Part shown: positions 1 through 7,290 of the stretch, piece by piece
Position numbering within the stretch: the stretch's first letter is position 1
How the letters are laid out: every line of letters starts with the position of its first letter
Origin: Streptomyces aureus
GTDB lineage: Bacteria > Actinomycetota > Actinomycetes > Streptomycetales > Streptomycetaceae
Direction of reading: 5' to 3'
Assembly (NCBI RefSeq): GCF_000725495.1
Contig: NZ_JNZD01000047.1
Span: 1 to 45,849, forward strand
DNA: 45,849 nt
Made by a program: the position numbers and the translations under genes
The notes under the pieces: generated by a model
What the model saw: only the letters and a program-made list of their open reading frames with translations
Told to the model about the DNA's origin: nothing
The model's database searches: none

Positions 1-141
1 GGGCAGGGGGGTGGGGCGGGGCTCGGCGACGGGGCGGCGGGCCGGGCAGTGGCAGGGGTGCGAGGCCGGGCGCGGGGACCCCGGGGCATCCACAGGTGGT
101 GCTTATCCTCGTGTAACCGGGTGGTCGCCACACTGGCCGCC

Positions 142-798
142 ATGCGTGTGCTGGTGGTCGAGGACCATGAAGAGCTCGCCGAGACCGTGGCCGCCGGGCT
201 GCGCCGCGAGGGCATGGCGGTCGATCTCGCGCTGGACGGGCCCACGGCCCTGGAGCGCGCCTCCGTCCACGGGTACGACGTCGTGGTGCTCGACCGCGAT
301 CTCCCCGGCGTCCACGGCGACCAGGTGTGCCGAACGCTGGCCGCGGGCGGCAGCCGGGCCAGGGTGCTGATGCTGACCGCGTCCGGCACGGTCGCCGACC
401 GGGTCACCGGCCTCGGCCTCGGCGCCGACGACTATCTGCCCAAGCCCTTCGCGTTCGCCGAACTCGTCGCACGCGTACGGGCTTTGGCGCGCCGTGCGCA
501 ACCCGCGCTGCCGCCCGTACTGGTCCGCGGGGAACTGCGGCTCGACCCGGCCAGGCGGCAGGCGACCCGGGGCGGTTCGGGACTCGCCCTGAGCCCCAAG
601 GAGTTCGCGGTGCTCGAACTCCTGCTGGCCGCGCAGGGAGCCGTGGTCTCCAGCGAGGAACTCCTGGAGCGGGCCTGGGACGAGGCGGCCGACCCCTTCA
701 GCCAGACCGTGAAGGTCACCGTGAGCCGGCTGCGCCGCAAACTGGGGGAGCCGCAGCTGATCGCGACGGTGGACCGGGCGGGATACCGGATCGCATGA
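142..798 (+). CDS. OmpR-family response regulator transcription factor
   Basis: Cytoplasmic DNA-binding partner of the histidine kinase that follows. The 218-residue protein has a receiver domain at about 1-115: acidic pair E7/D8, phospho-acceptor D51 in VVLDRDLPG, T79, and K101 in LPKPF. A winged-helix domain follows at about 125-218, ending in VTVSRLRRKLG and AGYRIA, which is typical of the OmpR/PhoB class. I chose the ATG at 142 because the receiver fold begins there (MRVLVVED); the open frame runs further upstream but with meaningless sequence. No convincing Shine-Dalgarno precedes it. The target genes are not evident; the linked binding lipoprotein downstream is one candidate. Confidence 0.93.
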   Translation: MRVLVVEDHEELAETVAAGLRREGMAVDLALDGPTALERASVHGYDVVVLDRDLPGVHGDQVCRTLAAGGSRARVLMLTASGTVADRVTGLGLGADDYLPKPFAFAELVARVRALARRAQPALPPVLVRGELRLDPARRQATRGGSGLALSPKEFAVLELLLAAQGAVVSSEELLERAWDEAADPFSQTVKVTVSRLRRKLGEPQLIATVDRAGYRIA

Positions 799-1036
799 AG
801 GACGCATCCGCGGGCGTCAACCGGTCCGCCCGGTACGGCACATGTCCGCCAGGGGTATCGCCCGAGCGACCTGCATCACCCGTGCCGTCCTCGGCGCCCG
901 GGCCGTATGCGGCGTTCGTGCCGTCCTCGGCGTTCGTGCCGTCCGCGGAGGGCCCGCCATTCGTGCCGCACGCACGGCGTGTGGCATCGGCCGCCGTCGA
1001 GGGCGGGCCCCGCGACGCGTCCGGGGGCGGCACGTG

Positions 1037-2602
1037 ATGGGCGGTGGGCGAGGGGCGGTCCCGGACGGGGGCCGGGGGTGGTCGGTCCGCGCCGGTGTCC
1101 GGTGGAGGCTCGCTCCGCGCAGCATCCGCTGGCGGCTCACCCTGATCTACAGCGCGCTGTTCATGGCCGCCGGGGCCGCCCTCCTCGGCTTCACCTATCT
1201 GCTGGCCTCGCGGGCCGCGCCGTCGACAGCGGTCGGGGGGTCCTCCGCGGGTTCCGGGCTGCCCGGGATCGACGGCGGAACCCCCGACCCGCCGACCCTC
1301 ACGACGTACGCCGAGGCCCTGCGCGCCGACCAACTGCACCAACTGCTCGTCGAAGCGGGCATCGCGCTCGCCGTCATGACGTTCGCCTCCGTGGCCCTCG
1401 GGTGGCTGATGGCCGGACGCGTTCTCGCGCCGCTGCGCACGATGACCGCCGCCGCCCGGCGGATCTCCGCGGACAACCTCCGCCAGCGGCTGGCGATGCC
1501 GGGTCCCGAGGACGAGCTCAAGGCGATGGCGGACACGTTCGACGACGTACTGGGGCGGCTGGAGGGCGCGTTCGAGGCGCAGAAGCAGTTCGTCGCCAAC
1601 GCGTCGCACGAACTGCGCACGCCCCTCACACTCCAGCAGGCGATCGTGGACGTCGCGCTCGCCGACCCCGGTGCGTCCGTGGAGAGTCTGCGGGCCGCGT
1701 GCCTGCGCGTGCGGGCCGCCGGGCAGGAGCAGGAGCGTCTCATCGAGGCCCTGTTGACCCTCGCCCGCAGTCAAGGCGGCCTGCGGCGGCGGGAGTTCAT
1801 CGACCTCGCCGACCTGGTGGGCGAACACCTGCCGGACGGGGCGGTGATGGAGGGCGGCTCCCAGGACGCCGGGCCGGGGCCGGTGGCGGGCACCGACAGG
1901 CCCCAGGAGGACGACGAGTCCGAGCCACGCGCGACCGGGCCCGGGACCGGGACCGGCGACAACGGGAACGGTGGGACTGGGACTGGCGCATCCGAGCTCA
2001 GCCGGACCGGAAACGGCGAGCCCGTTACCGCCGGTCCCGGCGACGGCAAGACCGAGCCCGGCAAGACCGAGCCTGGCAGGACCGAGCCCGGCAAGACCGA
2101 ACCCGTCAAGACCGGGAACGCCGGACCCGAGGACACCCTGCCGCACGTGCGGGCAGCACTCCGTTCCGCGCCCCTTCTGGGCGACCCCCAGTTGATCGAG
2201 CGGCTCGTCGTCAACCTCACGGACAACGCCGTACGGCACAACAACCACGGGGACGGCGAGCGCTGGGTCCGGCTGTGGACCGGGGCGGAGGCCGGGTGTC
2301 CGGTCCTGCGGATCGACAACTCCGGCCCGGTCATCCCGCGCGAGCAGGTGGCCGGTCTCTTCCAGCCGTTCCGGCGGCTCGGCGCGGACCGGACCCGTAC
2401 CCAGCCGCGCGGCAGGGGCCGGCCCCGGGACGGTCTGGGGCTCGGGCTGTCCATCGTCACGGCCGTCGCCACCGCCCACGGCGGCACGGTCGAGGCGTGG
2501 CCCCGTCCGCGGGGCGGCCTGTCGGTGCGGGTGACCTTCCCGCCGTGCGCGCCGCGGCGCCCGGAAACGGATCGACAGGGTGTCGGGTCGGCGGGCGAGT
2601 GA
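1037..2602 (+). CDS. Sensor histidine kinase (HAMP, HisKA, HATPase) with low-complexity insert
   Basis: Membrane sensor that should phosphorylate the preceding regulator. From ATG 1037 (521 aa): TM1 about 34-57, a short extracytoplasmic loop, TM2 about 107-127, HAMP (LAPLRTMTAAARRIS), H-box with the phospho-acceptor His191 in NASHELRTPL, N-box NLTDNAVRHN with Asn397, and G-box GLGLGLS at about 465-472. The start is uncertain: GTG 1034 adjoins it, and the frame is open back to an ATG at 842, but that added stretch is Arg/Ala-rich and looks non-coding. Unusual: about 98 residues (270-367) of Gly/Thr/Glu/Pro/Lys-rich sequence, including TEPGK repeats, sit between the His domain and the ATPase domain. 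Most relatives have only a short linker there. All catalytic boxes are intact, so it is probably active. Confidence 0.92.
   Translation: MGGGRGAVPDGGRGWSVRAGVRWRLAPRSIRWRLTLIYSALFMAAGAALLGFTYLLASRAAPSTAVGGSSAGSGLPGIDGGTPDPPTLTTYAEALRADQLHQLLVEAGIALAVMTFASVALGWLMAGRVLAPLRTMTAAARRISADNLRQRLAMPGPEDELKAMADTFDDVLGRLEGAFEAQKQFVANASHELRTPLTLQQAIVDVALADPGASVESLRAACLRVRAAGQEQERLIEALLTLARSQGGLRRREFIDLADLVGEHLPDGAVMEGGSQDAGPGPVAGTDRPQEDDESEPRATGPGTGTGDNGNGGTGTGASELSRTGNGEPVTAGPGDGKTEPGKTEPGRTEPGKTEPVKTGNAGPEDTLPHVRAALRSAPLLGDPQLIERLVVNLTDNAVRHNNHGDGERWVRLWTGAEAGCPVLRIDNSGPVIPREQVAGLFQPFRRLGADRTRTQPRGRGRPRDGLGLGLSIVTAVATAHGGTVEAWPRPRGGLSVRVTFPPCAPRRPETDRQGVGSAGE
2045..2118 (+). repeat. 15-bp tandem repeats inside the histidine kinase gene (TEPGK units)
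   Basis: About five near-identical 15-bp units of the form GGCAAGACCGAGCCC encode GK/R-TEP repeats. They lie within the linker between the dimerisation/phosphotransfer and ATP-binding domains. The repeat length is a multiple of three, so slippage would change linker length without breaking the frame. Confidence 0.85.
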
Positions 2603-2617
2603 TCGACGCAGCGTCCA

Positions 2618-2647
2618 TTGTCCGGACCGAGCCGGGGTCGGCATGCT
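2618..2647 (+). promoter_or_regulatory. Candidate promoter for the binding lipoprotein
   Basis: TTGTCC (2618-2623), an 18-nt spacer and CATGCT (2642-2647). The predicted transcription start falls at about 2653-2654, on an in-frame GTG, so the mRNA may be leaderless. No Shine-Dalgarno is visible before either GTG 2654 or ATG 2669. Confidence 0.4.
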
Positions 2648-2653
2648 TCGCGC

Positions 2654-3844
2654 GTGCCCCTGAATCGGATGACCTCGCCCCCGTCCCGCCGGTCCGTGCT
2701 GCGTGCCCTCGGCGGTGGCGCCGTGCTCGGAGCCCTCGCGGGATGCGGGGTGCCGGCGGCGTACGTGGACAAGGGCGACCGGGCCGGTGCCGACCTCTCG
2801 GCCACCGACAAGCGGCTGACCTGGGCGAACTGGCCGCTGTACATCGACACCGACGACGATGACACCACCCGGCGGCCGACGCTGGAGGCCTTCGAGAAGC
2901 GCACCGGGATCTCCGTCGACTACATCGAGGAGATCAACGACAACGACGAGTTCTTCGGCAAGATCAGCCCGTCCCTGATGAACCACCAGCGGACCGGCCG
3001 CGACCTCATCGTCATCAGCGACTGGATGTGTGCCCGGTTCGTCCGGCTCGGCTGGGTCCAGGAGATGGACCGGTCCCGGCAGCCCAACGTCACCAAGTAC
3101 CTGGACCCGCTGCTGCGGTCGCCCGCGTTCGACCCCGGCCGCAAGTCCTCGGTGCCGTGGCAGTCCGGGATCACCGGCATCGCCTACAACCGCCGCAAGC
3201 TCGGCCGCGAGATCCGGCACGTGTCCGACCTGTGGGCCGACGACCTCAAGGGCCGGGTCACCCTGCTCTCCGGTCTGGACGAGTCGTTCGCGCTGCTCAT
3301 GCAGGCCAACGGCGTCGACATCACGAAGTGGCGGGCCGACGACTTCCACCAGGTGTGCGACCAGGTCGAGCGCCAGGTCCGGCGCGGCCAGATCCGCCGC
3401 TTCACCGGCAACGACTACATCAAGGACCTCGCCGGCGGTGACGTGCTGGCCTGCCAGGCGTACTCGGGCGACGTGATCCAGCTCCAGGCCGACAACCCCG
3501 ACATCCGCTTCGTCGTCCCCGAGGAGGGCGCCGAACTGTGGGCCGAGTCGCTGATGATCCCCAACCTGGCCCGGCACAAGGCCAACGCGGAGAAGCTCGT
3601 CGACTACTACTACGAGCCCGAGGTGGCCGCCGAGCTGGCGGCCTGGGTCAACTACGTCTGCCCGGTGCCCGCCGCGCAGGACGTCCTCGCCTCCTCCAAG
3701 GACAAGGACACCGCGGCCCTCGCCGAGGACCCGCTGATCTTCCCGGACGCGAGCATGCGGCGGCGGCTCGCGATCGCCCGCGACATCACCGCCGACGAAC
3801 GCACGCAGTTCGCCAAGCGCTGGAATTCGATAGCCGGCCTGTGA
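2654..3844 (+). CDS. PotD-like polyamine ABC transporter substrate-binding lipoprotein (orphan)
   Basis: Extracytoplasmic binding protein of the spermidine/putrescine type. From GTG 2654 (396 aa) there is a twin-arginine motif SRRSVLRAL, a hydrophobic stretch and lipobox LAGC with Cys31. Blocks such as NWPLYIDTDDDD, IEEINDNDEFFGK, RDLIVISDW and IRRFTGNDY are shared with the PotD-like protein at 26618. It is therefore a paralogue, but no permease or ATPase gene is nearby; it either docks on the distant transporter or acts as a ligand sensor for the adjacent two-component pair. ATG 2669 is an alternative start that still keeps the signal. Its last 38 bp recur at 13024-13061. Confidence 0.9.
   Translation: MPLNRMTSPPSRRSVLRALGGGAVLGALAGCGVPAAYVDKGDRAGADLSATDKRLTWANWPLYIDTDDDDTTRRPTLEAFEKRTGISVDYIEEINDNDEFFGKISPSLMNHQRTGRDLIVISDWMCARFVRLGWVQEMDRSRQPNVTKYLDPLLRSPAFDPGRKSSVPWQSGITGIAYNRRKLGREIRHVSDLWADDLKGRVTLLSGLDESFALLMQANGVDITKWRADDFHQVCDQVERQVRRGQIRRFTGNDYIKDLAGGDVLACQAYSGDVIQLQADNPDIRFVVPEEGAELWAESLMIPNLARHKANAEKLVDYYYEPEVAAELAAWVNYVCPVPAAQDVLASSKDKDTAALAEDPLIFPDASMRRRLAIARDITADERTQFAKRWNSIAGL
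3806..3843 (+). repeat. Left copy of a 38-bp direct repeat (3' end of the PotD-like gene)
   Basis: Encodes the protein end QFAKRWNSIAGL. By eye, 36 of 38 positions match 13024-13061 in the same orientation. Together the two copies bracket the minus-strand block of regulator, FG-GAP protein and S8 protease. Confidence 0.85.
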
Positions 3845-3845
3845 C

Positions 3846-3872
3846 CCCCGGTCGTCGGCCGGGGCCCGGCCG
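3846..3872. terminator. GC-rich bidirectional hairpin between convergent genes
   Basis: CCCCGG (3846-3851) pairs with CCGGGG (3859-3864), and an overlapping GGCCGGG/CCCGGCC palindrome extends to 3872. It lies between the convergent stops at 3844 and 3876 and has no T-tract. Confidence 0.5.
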
Positions 3873-3875
3873 CCG

Positions 3876-6800
3876 TCACTGCTCGCGCAGCAGGGCCCGG
3901 GCCCGGGCCAGCCGGCGTGTGCCGGCGGGGTAGGGCAGCGCACGGGCCAGCGACTCGGCCCGTGTCAGTTCCTTCGCGCCCTCCCGCTCCGGGGCGAGCC
4001 GGGCCAACGAGGTGCCGAGGACGATCCGCGCCTCCACCTCGGTGAGGCGTTCCCCGGTCCGTTCGGCCCGGGCCGCCTCGGCGCGCGCGAGCCGCAGCGC
4101 GGCCTCGGGCCGCCCCGACATGAGCTCGGCCCAGGCCACCAGCACCGGCGCGTCGTCGCCGTGCCCGTCCAGGGCGTGCAGCGCCTGGTCCGGACGGCCG
4201 GTGCGCAGGGCGAGTTCGGCACGCGCCGTGCGCACCTCGTGCTCGGCCTGCCGGTCCCCGAACTCGGCGGCCACCGCCTCCGCCCGGTCCAGGAGCAGCG
4301 TGGCCTCTTCCGCCGCGCCCGCGAAGACCCGTACGCGGGCCAGGGTCGCGAGGGCGTACGGCAGGCACCAGGCGTCGTACGCCTCCGCGCCCGCGACCGC
4401 CTGTTCCGCGAGGGCGTGGGCGGGCCCGGCCTCCTCCAGCAACAGCCGCAGTTCCGCGAGGTTCCCGCGTTCGAACGCGGCGGCCGTCGGATCGCCGGAC
4501 CGTTCGGCGAGGCCGAGCGCGCGGGTGCCGATCTCGACCGCATCGCGCAGCCGTCCGGCGCGCCGCGCGTTCTCGCGCAGCATCGACAGGACCGAGCCCA
4601 GCAGCGTCGGATCGCCGTACGCCTCGGCCGGGGCCAGCGCCTGGTCGCCCGCCTCGCGTGCCTGGTCGAAGCGGCCGGCGAGCCCGAGGTTGGCGGCCTG
4701 CATCGCGAAGGCGCGGGCCAACAGCCGCTGGCCGGACGCCCCCGGTACGTTCCGCGCCGCGGTCAGGGCCTGCCGCGCGGCCTCGTGCCCGGCCGTGTAC
4801 CGCCCCTGGACACAGCGGACCACGGACAGGGCGACGAAGTGAGTGGCGGCCGGTTCCGGTCCGGTGCGCGCGGTCACCGGGTGCTCCCGCAGCGTGCGGC
4901 GGGCGGCCGCCGGTGCGCTCGTCCGGGCCAGGGTCTCGGCGAGCAGCGCCGCGGCGAGGACGGCTTCGTCACGGTCCTCGCGCCGCTCGAACTCCGCCAG
5001 CGAGAGCCGCAGGGCGTCGGCCGCCTGCTCGAAGTGTCCCATTCTGCGCAGGACATGGGCGTGGGCGAGCCGGGCGCGGGCCGCGTCGACGTCGAGCCGG
5101 GCCACCAGGTCGCGGTAGTAGCGGTCGGCGGTGTCGTTGGCGTACAGCGCCGCGGCGCGCTCGGCCGCGCGGCGCAGGTACTCGGCCGCGCGCGGGTCGT
5201 CGGCACGTGCGAAGTGCGAGGCCAGGGTGTCGACGGCGTCGGGGCGGCGTCGTCTGACCGCCTGCGCGAAGGCCGCGTGCAGTTGCCGGCGGCGGACCCC
5301 GGCGAGCTGTTCGTAGCAGGTGAGCCGGACCAGCGGATGCCGGAACGCCACCCCTTCCTCGGACCGCCCGGCCACCACGACGGGCCGTTCCTCGACGAGG
5401 GAGGCCGCGATGGCCTGTTCCAGGGCGTCGGCCGCGGCGGCGCCGGCCACCGGGGGGTGCAGTCCGTGTTCGGCGACGTCGAGCAGTTCGGACAGTGCGG
5501 TGTCGCCGCCCGCCACGGCGAGCGCCTCGACGACGCGGCGCGCGTCCGCGTCGAGCCGTACGAGCCGGTCGGCCACCAGTCCCCGTACCCCCTCGGGGGC
5601 GAGGGCGCCGCCGTCCTCGTCGGCGAGACCGTGGGCGAGTTCGAGGGCGAACAGCGGGTTGCCGAGGGAGAGTTCCCACACCCGGTGGATCCGGTCCTCG
5701 TGCGGGGCGTCGGTGGTCGCGTCGCGGACGACGGCCAGGCACGCCTCCTTGTCGAGCCGGCCCAGTTCCTCGCGCACGCCATGGCCTCGGCGCAGGAGGG
5801 AGGCAACGGCCGAGCGGCGCGCGTCGCCCTCGGGCAGCTCCTCCTCGCGGTAGGTGACCAGGAACCGCAGGGCCGTGTCCCGTTCCACGGCCCGGCGGGC
5901 CAGATGACCGAGCAGGCCGTACGAGCCCGTGTCCGCGGCGTGCAGATCGTCGAGGACGACCAGCACCGGACGGGCCGCGGCCAGGTCGCCCAGCAGCGCC
6001 GTTATGCCGCGGAAGAGCCGGTCCCGCTCCTCCTCCGGACTGCGTTCACCGGAGGTTCCCACCTGCCCGAGCGAGGGGAGGAACGAGGCCAGTTCGGGGT
6101 ACTCGGCGCCGACCCGGGCCCGTTCGGTGGCGCTGTGCTCGGCGAGCCAGCCTTCCAGCGCCTCCGCGAACGCCCCGTACGGTGTGTGCCCCTCGGCATC
6201 CTGGCCGCCGCCCCACAGCACGGCCGTGCCGTCCGCGGCGGCACGTCGGGCGACCTCGCCCGAAAGGCGGGTCTTCCCGACGCCGGCCTCACCGCTGAGC
6301 AGGGTCACGGGCGGCCCGTCCGCGGCGAGGAGCCGTTCGAGCACGGTGTCCCGGCCCCGCAGCGGCCGTCCGCCGTCGGCCCGCAACAGGGCGGGGAGCG
6401 GCGGGGCGGCCGGGACGGGGGCGGGCGCCGCGGCCAGCGCGGCCCGGTGCAGCCGCTCCGTCTCCGGGCCCGGCCGTACGCCCAGTTCCGCGGAGAGGAC
6501 CTCGTGGCACACGTGGTACTGGCGTACGGCCCGGCGGCGCAGCCCCTGGCGCAGCGAGGCGTCGATGAGGACCCGGTGGGCCAGCTCCTCGGCAGGGCTG
6601 ACGGCGAGGATCTGCTCGGCCGTTGCCGCCGCCTCGGCGGCGGCGCCCCGCTCCAGGTGTTCCTCGGCGAGCCGCAGAAGCAACTGCTCACGCAGCAGGG
6701 CGAGCTGCCCGCGCCGTTCCTCGGCCCAGCCGGCGTAGCGGTCCTCCGGCAGGATCTCGCCGGTGAACCGGGCGAGCGCGTCGGTCAGTTCGTCCACGCC

Positions 6801-7208
6801 GCCGTCGGCGAGGGCGGATCTGCCCGCCGTCTCGGCGTCGTCGGCGTCGATCCGGACCGTGGCCGGGTCGAGGTGGAGCAGGGCGCCGTCCGAGATCAGG
6901 TACGAGGAGGCGGCGCGCTTGGCGAGTTCGGGTTCCAGGGCGTGCCGGGCGGCGTGCAGGGCGACGCGCAGGCTTCCGGCGGCGGCCTGGGGGTCGGCGT
7001 CGGGCCAGCAGATGTCCATGGCCTGTCCGCGGTGGAGGCGGTGGCCGGGGGTGACGGCGAGGAGCTTGACCAGAGCGCGGGCGCCGGGGCGTGGCCACTT
7101 CTCGGCGAGCGGGGGACCGCTGTCGCGAGTCGCGTGAAACCCGCCGAAAAGGCGCAGGCGGAGCAGTGGAGCGGCTGGTTCCGTCCCGTTCGACTCGTGC
7201 GCGCCCAT
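3876..7208 (-). CDS. BTAD (SARP-like) transcriptional regulator with ATPase and TPR regions
   Basis: A large cytoplasmic regulator of about 1110 aa. An OmpR-like DNA-binding fold lies at about 16-115 (LRLRLFGGFHATRD, then the AGSLRVALHAARHALEP helix), and the bacterial transcriptional activator domain at about 120-260 (VLSAELGVRPGPETERLHR). An AAA/STAND ATPase follows, with Walker A GEAGVGKT (306-313) and Walker B VLVVLDD (415-421). The C-terminal half is Ala/Leu/Arg-rich helical repeats of TPR type. No LuxR-type C-terminal helix-turn-helix is present, so it is AfsR-like rather than LAL-type. The start is ATG 7208; the frame opens further upstream into the next gene, but the fold begins here. 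It follows the FG-GAP gene on the same strand after a terminator, and may control the protease/FG-GAP pair (inference). Confidence 0.88.
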   Translation of the reverse strand: MGAHESNGTEPAAPLLRLRLFGGFHATRDSGPPLAEKWPRPGARALVKLLAVTPGHRLHRGQAMDICWPDADPQAAAGSLRVALHAARHALEPELAKRAASSYLISDGALLHLDPATVRIDADDAETAGRSALADGGVDELTDALARFTGEILPEDRYAGWAEERRGQLALLREQLLLRLAEEHLERGAAAEAAATAEQILAVSPAEELAHRVLIDASLRQGLRRRAVRQYHVCHEVLSAELGVRPGPETERLHRAALAAAPAPVPAAPPLPALLRADGGRPLRGRDTVLERLLAADGPPVTLLSGEAGVGKTRLSGEVARRAAADGTAVLWGGGQDAEGHTPYGAFAEALEGWLAEHSATERARVGAEYPELASFLPSLGQVGTSGERSPEEERDRLFRGITALLGDLAAARPVLVVLDDLHAADTGSYGLLGHLARRAVERDTALRFLVTYREEELPEGDARRSAVASLLRRGHGVREELGRLDKEACLAVVRDATTDAPHEDRIHRVWELSLGNPLFALELAHGLADEDGGALAPEGVRGLVADRLVRLDADARRVVEALAVAGGDTALSELLDVAEHGLHPPVAGAAAADALEQAIAASLVEERPVVVAGRSEEGVAFRHPLVRLTCYEQLAGVRRRQLHAAFAQAVRRRRPDAVDTLASHFARADDPRAAEYLRRAAERAAALYANDTADRYYRDLVARLDVDAARARLAHAHVLRRMGHFEQAADALRLSLAEFERREDRDEAVLAAALLAETLARTSAPAAARRTLREHPVTARTGPEPAATHFVALSVVRCVQGRYTAGHEAARQALTAARNVPGASGQRLLARAFAMQAANLGLAGRFDQAREAGDQALAPAEAYGDPTLLGSVLSMLRENARRAGRLRDAVEIGTRALGLAERSGDPTAAAFERGNLAELRLLLEEAGPAHALAEQAVAGAEAYDAWCLPYALATLARVRVFAGAAEEATLLLDRAEAVAAEFGDRQAEHEVRTARAELALRTGRPDQALHALDGHGDDAPVLVAWAELMSGRPEAALRLARAEAARAERTGERLTEVEARIVLGTSLARLAPEREGAKELTRAESLARALPYPAGTRRLARARALLREQ

Positions 7209-7237
7209 GTCGGCGACAGCGTAACCGAGCACGCCGA

Positions 7238-7266
7238 GGACCCCCTGGGCGAGGCCCAGGGGGTCC
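7238..7266 (-). terminator. Strong hairpin after the FG-GAP gene
   Basis: A 13-bp perfect stem (GGACCCCCTGGGC with its complement GCCCAGGGGGTCC) has a 3-nt loop. It begins about 25 bp beyond the FG-GAP stop at 7291 and 30 bp before the start of the BTAD regulator, so it should largely separate the two transcripts. Confidence 0.75.
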
Positions 7267-7290
7267 GGTTCGGCCGGTGCGGAGCGACGA

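Noticed and set aside
1..141. Possible minus-strand gene start or promoter at the left edge
   Set aside because: Only short Arg/Pro-rich frames without motif; the response-regulator promoter could not be placed with confidence.
716..3943. Very long minus-strand open frame of over 1,000 codons opposite the kinase and binding protein
   Set aside because: It mirrors the codon bias of the plus-strand genes, is rich in Arg/Pro/Gly, and has no domain motif, whereas the opposite strand encodes clear kinase and PotD motifs.
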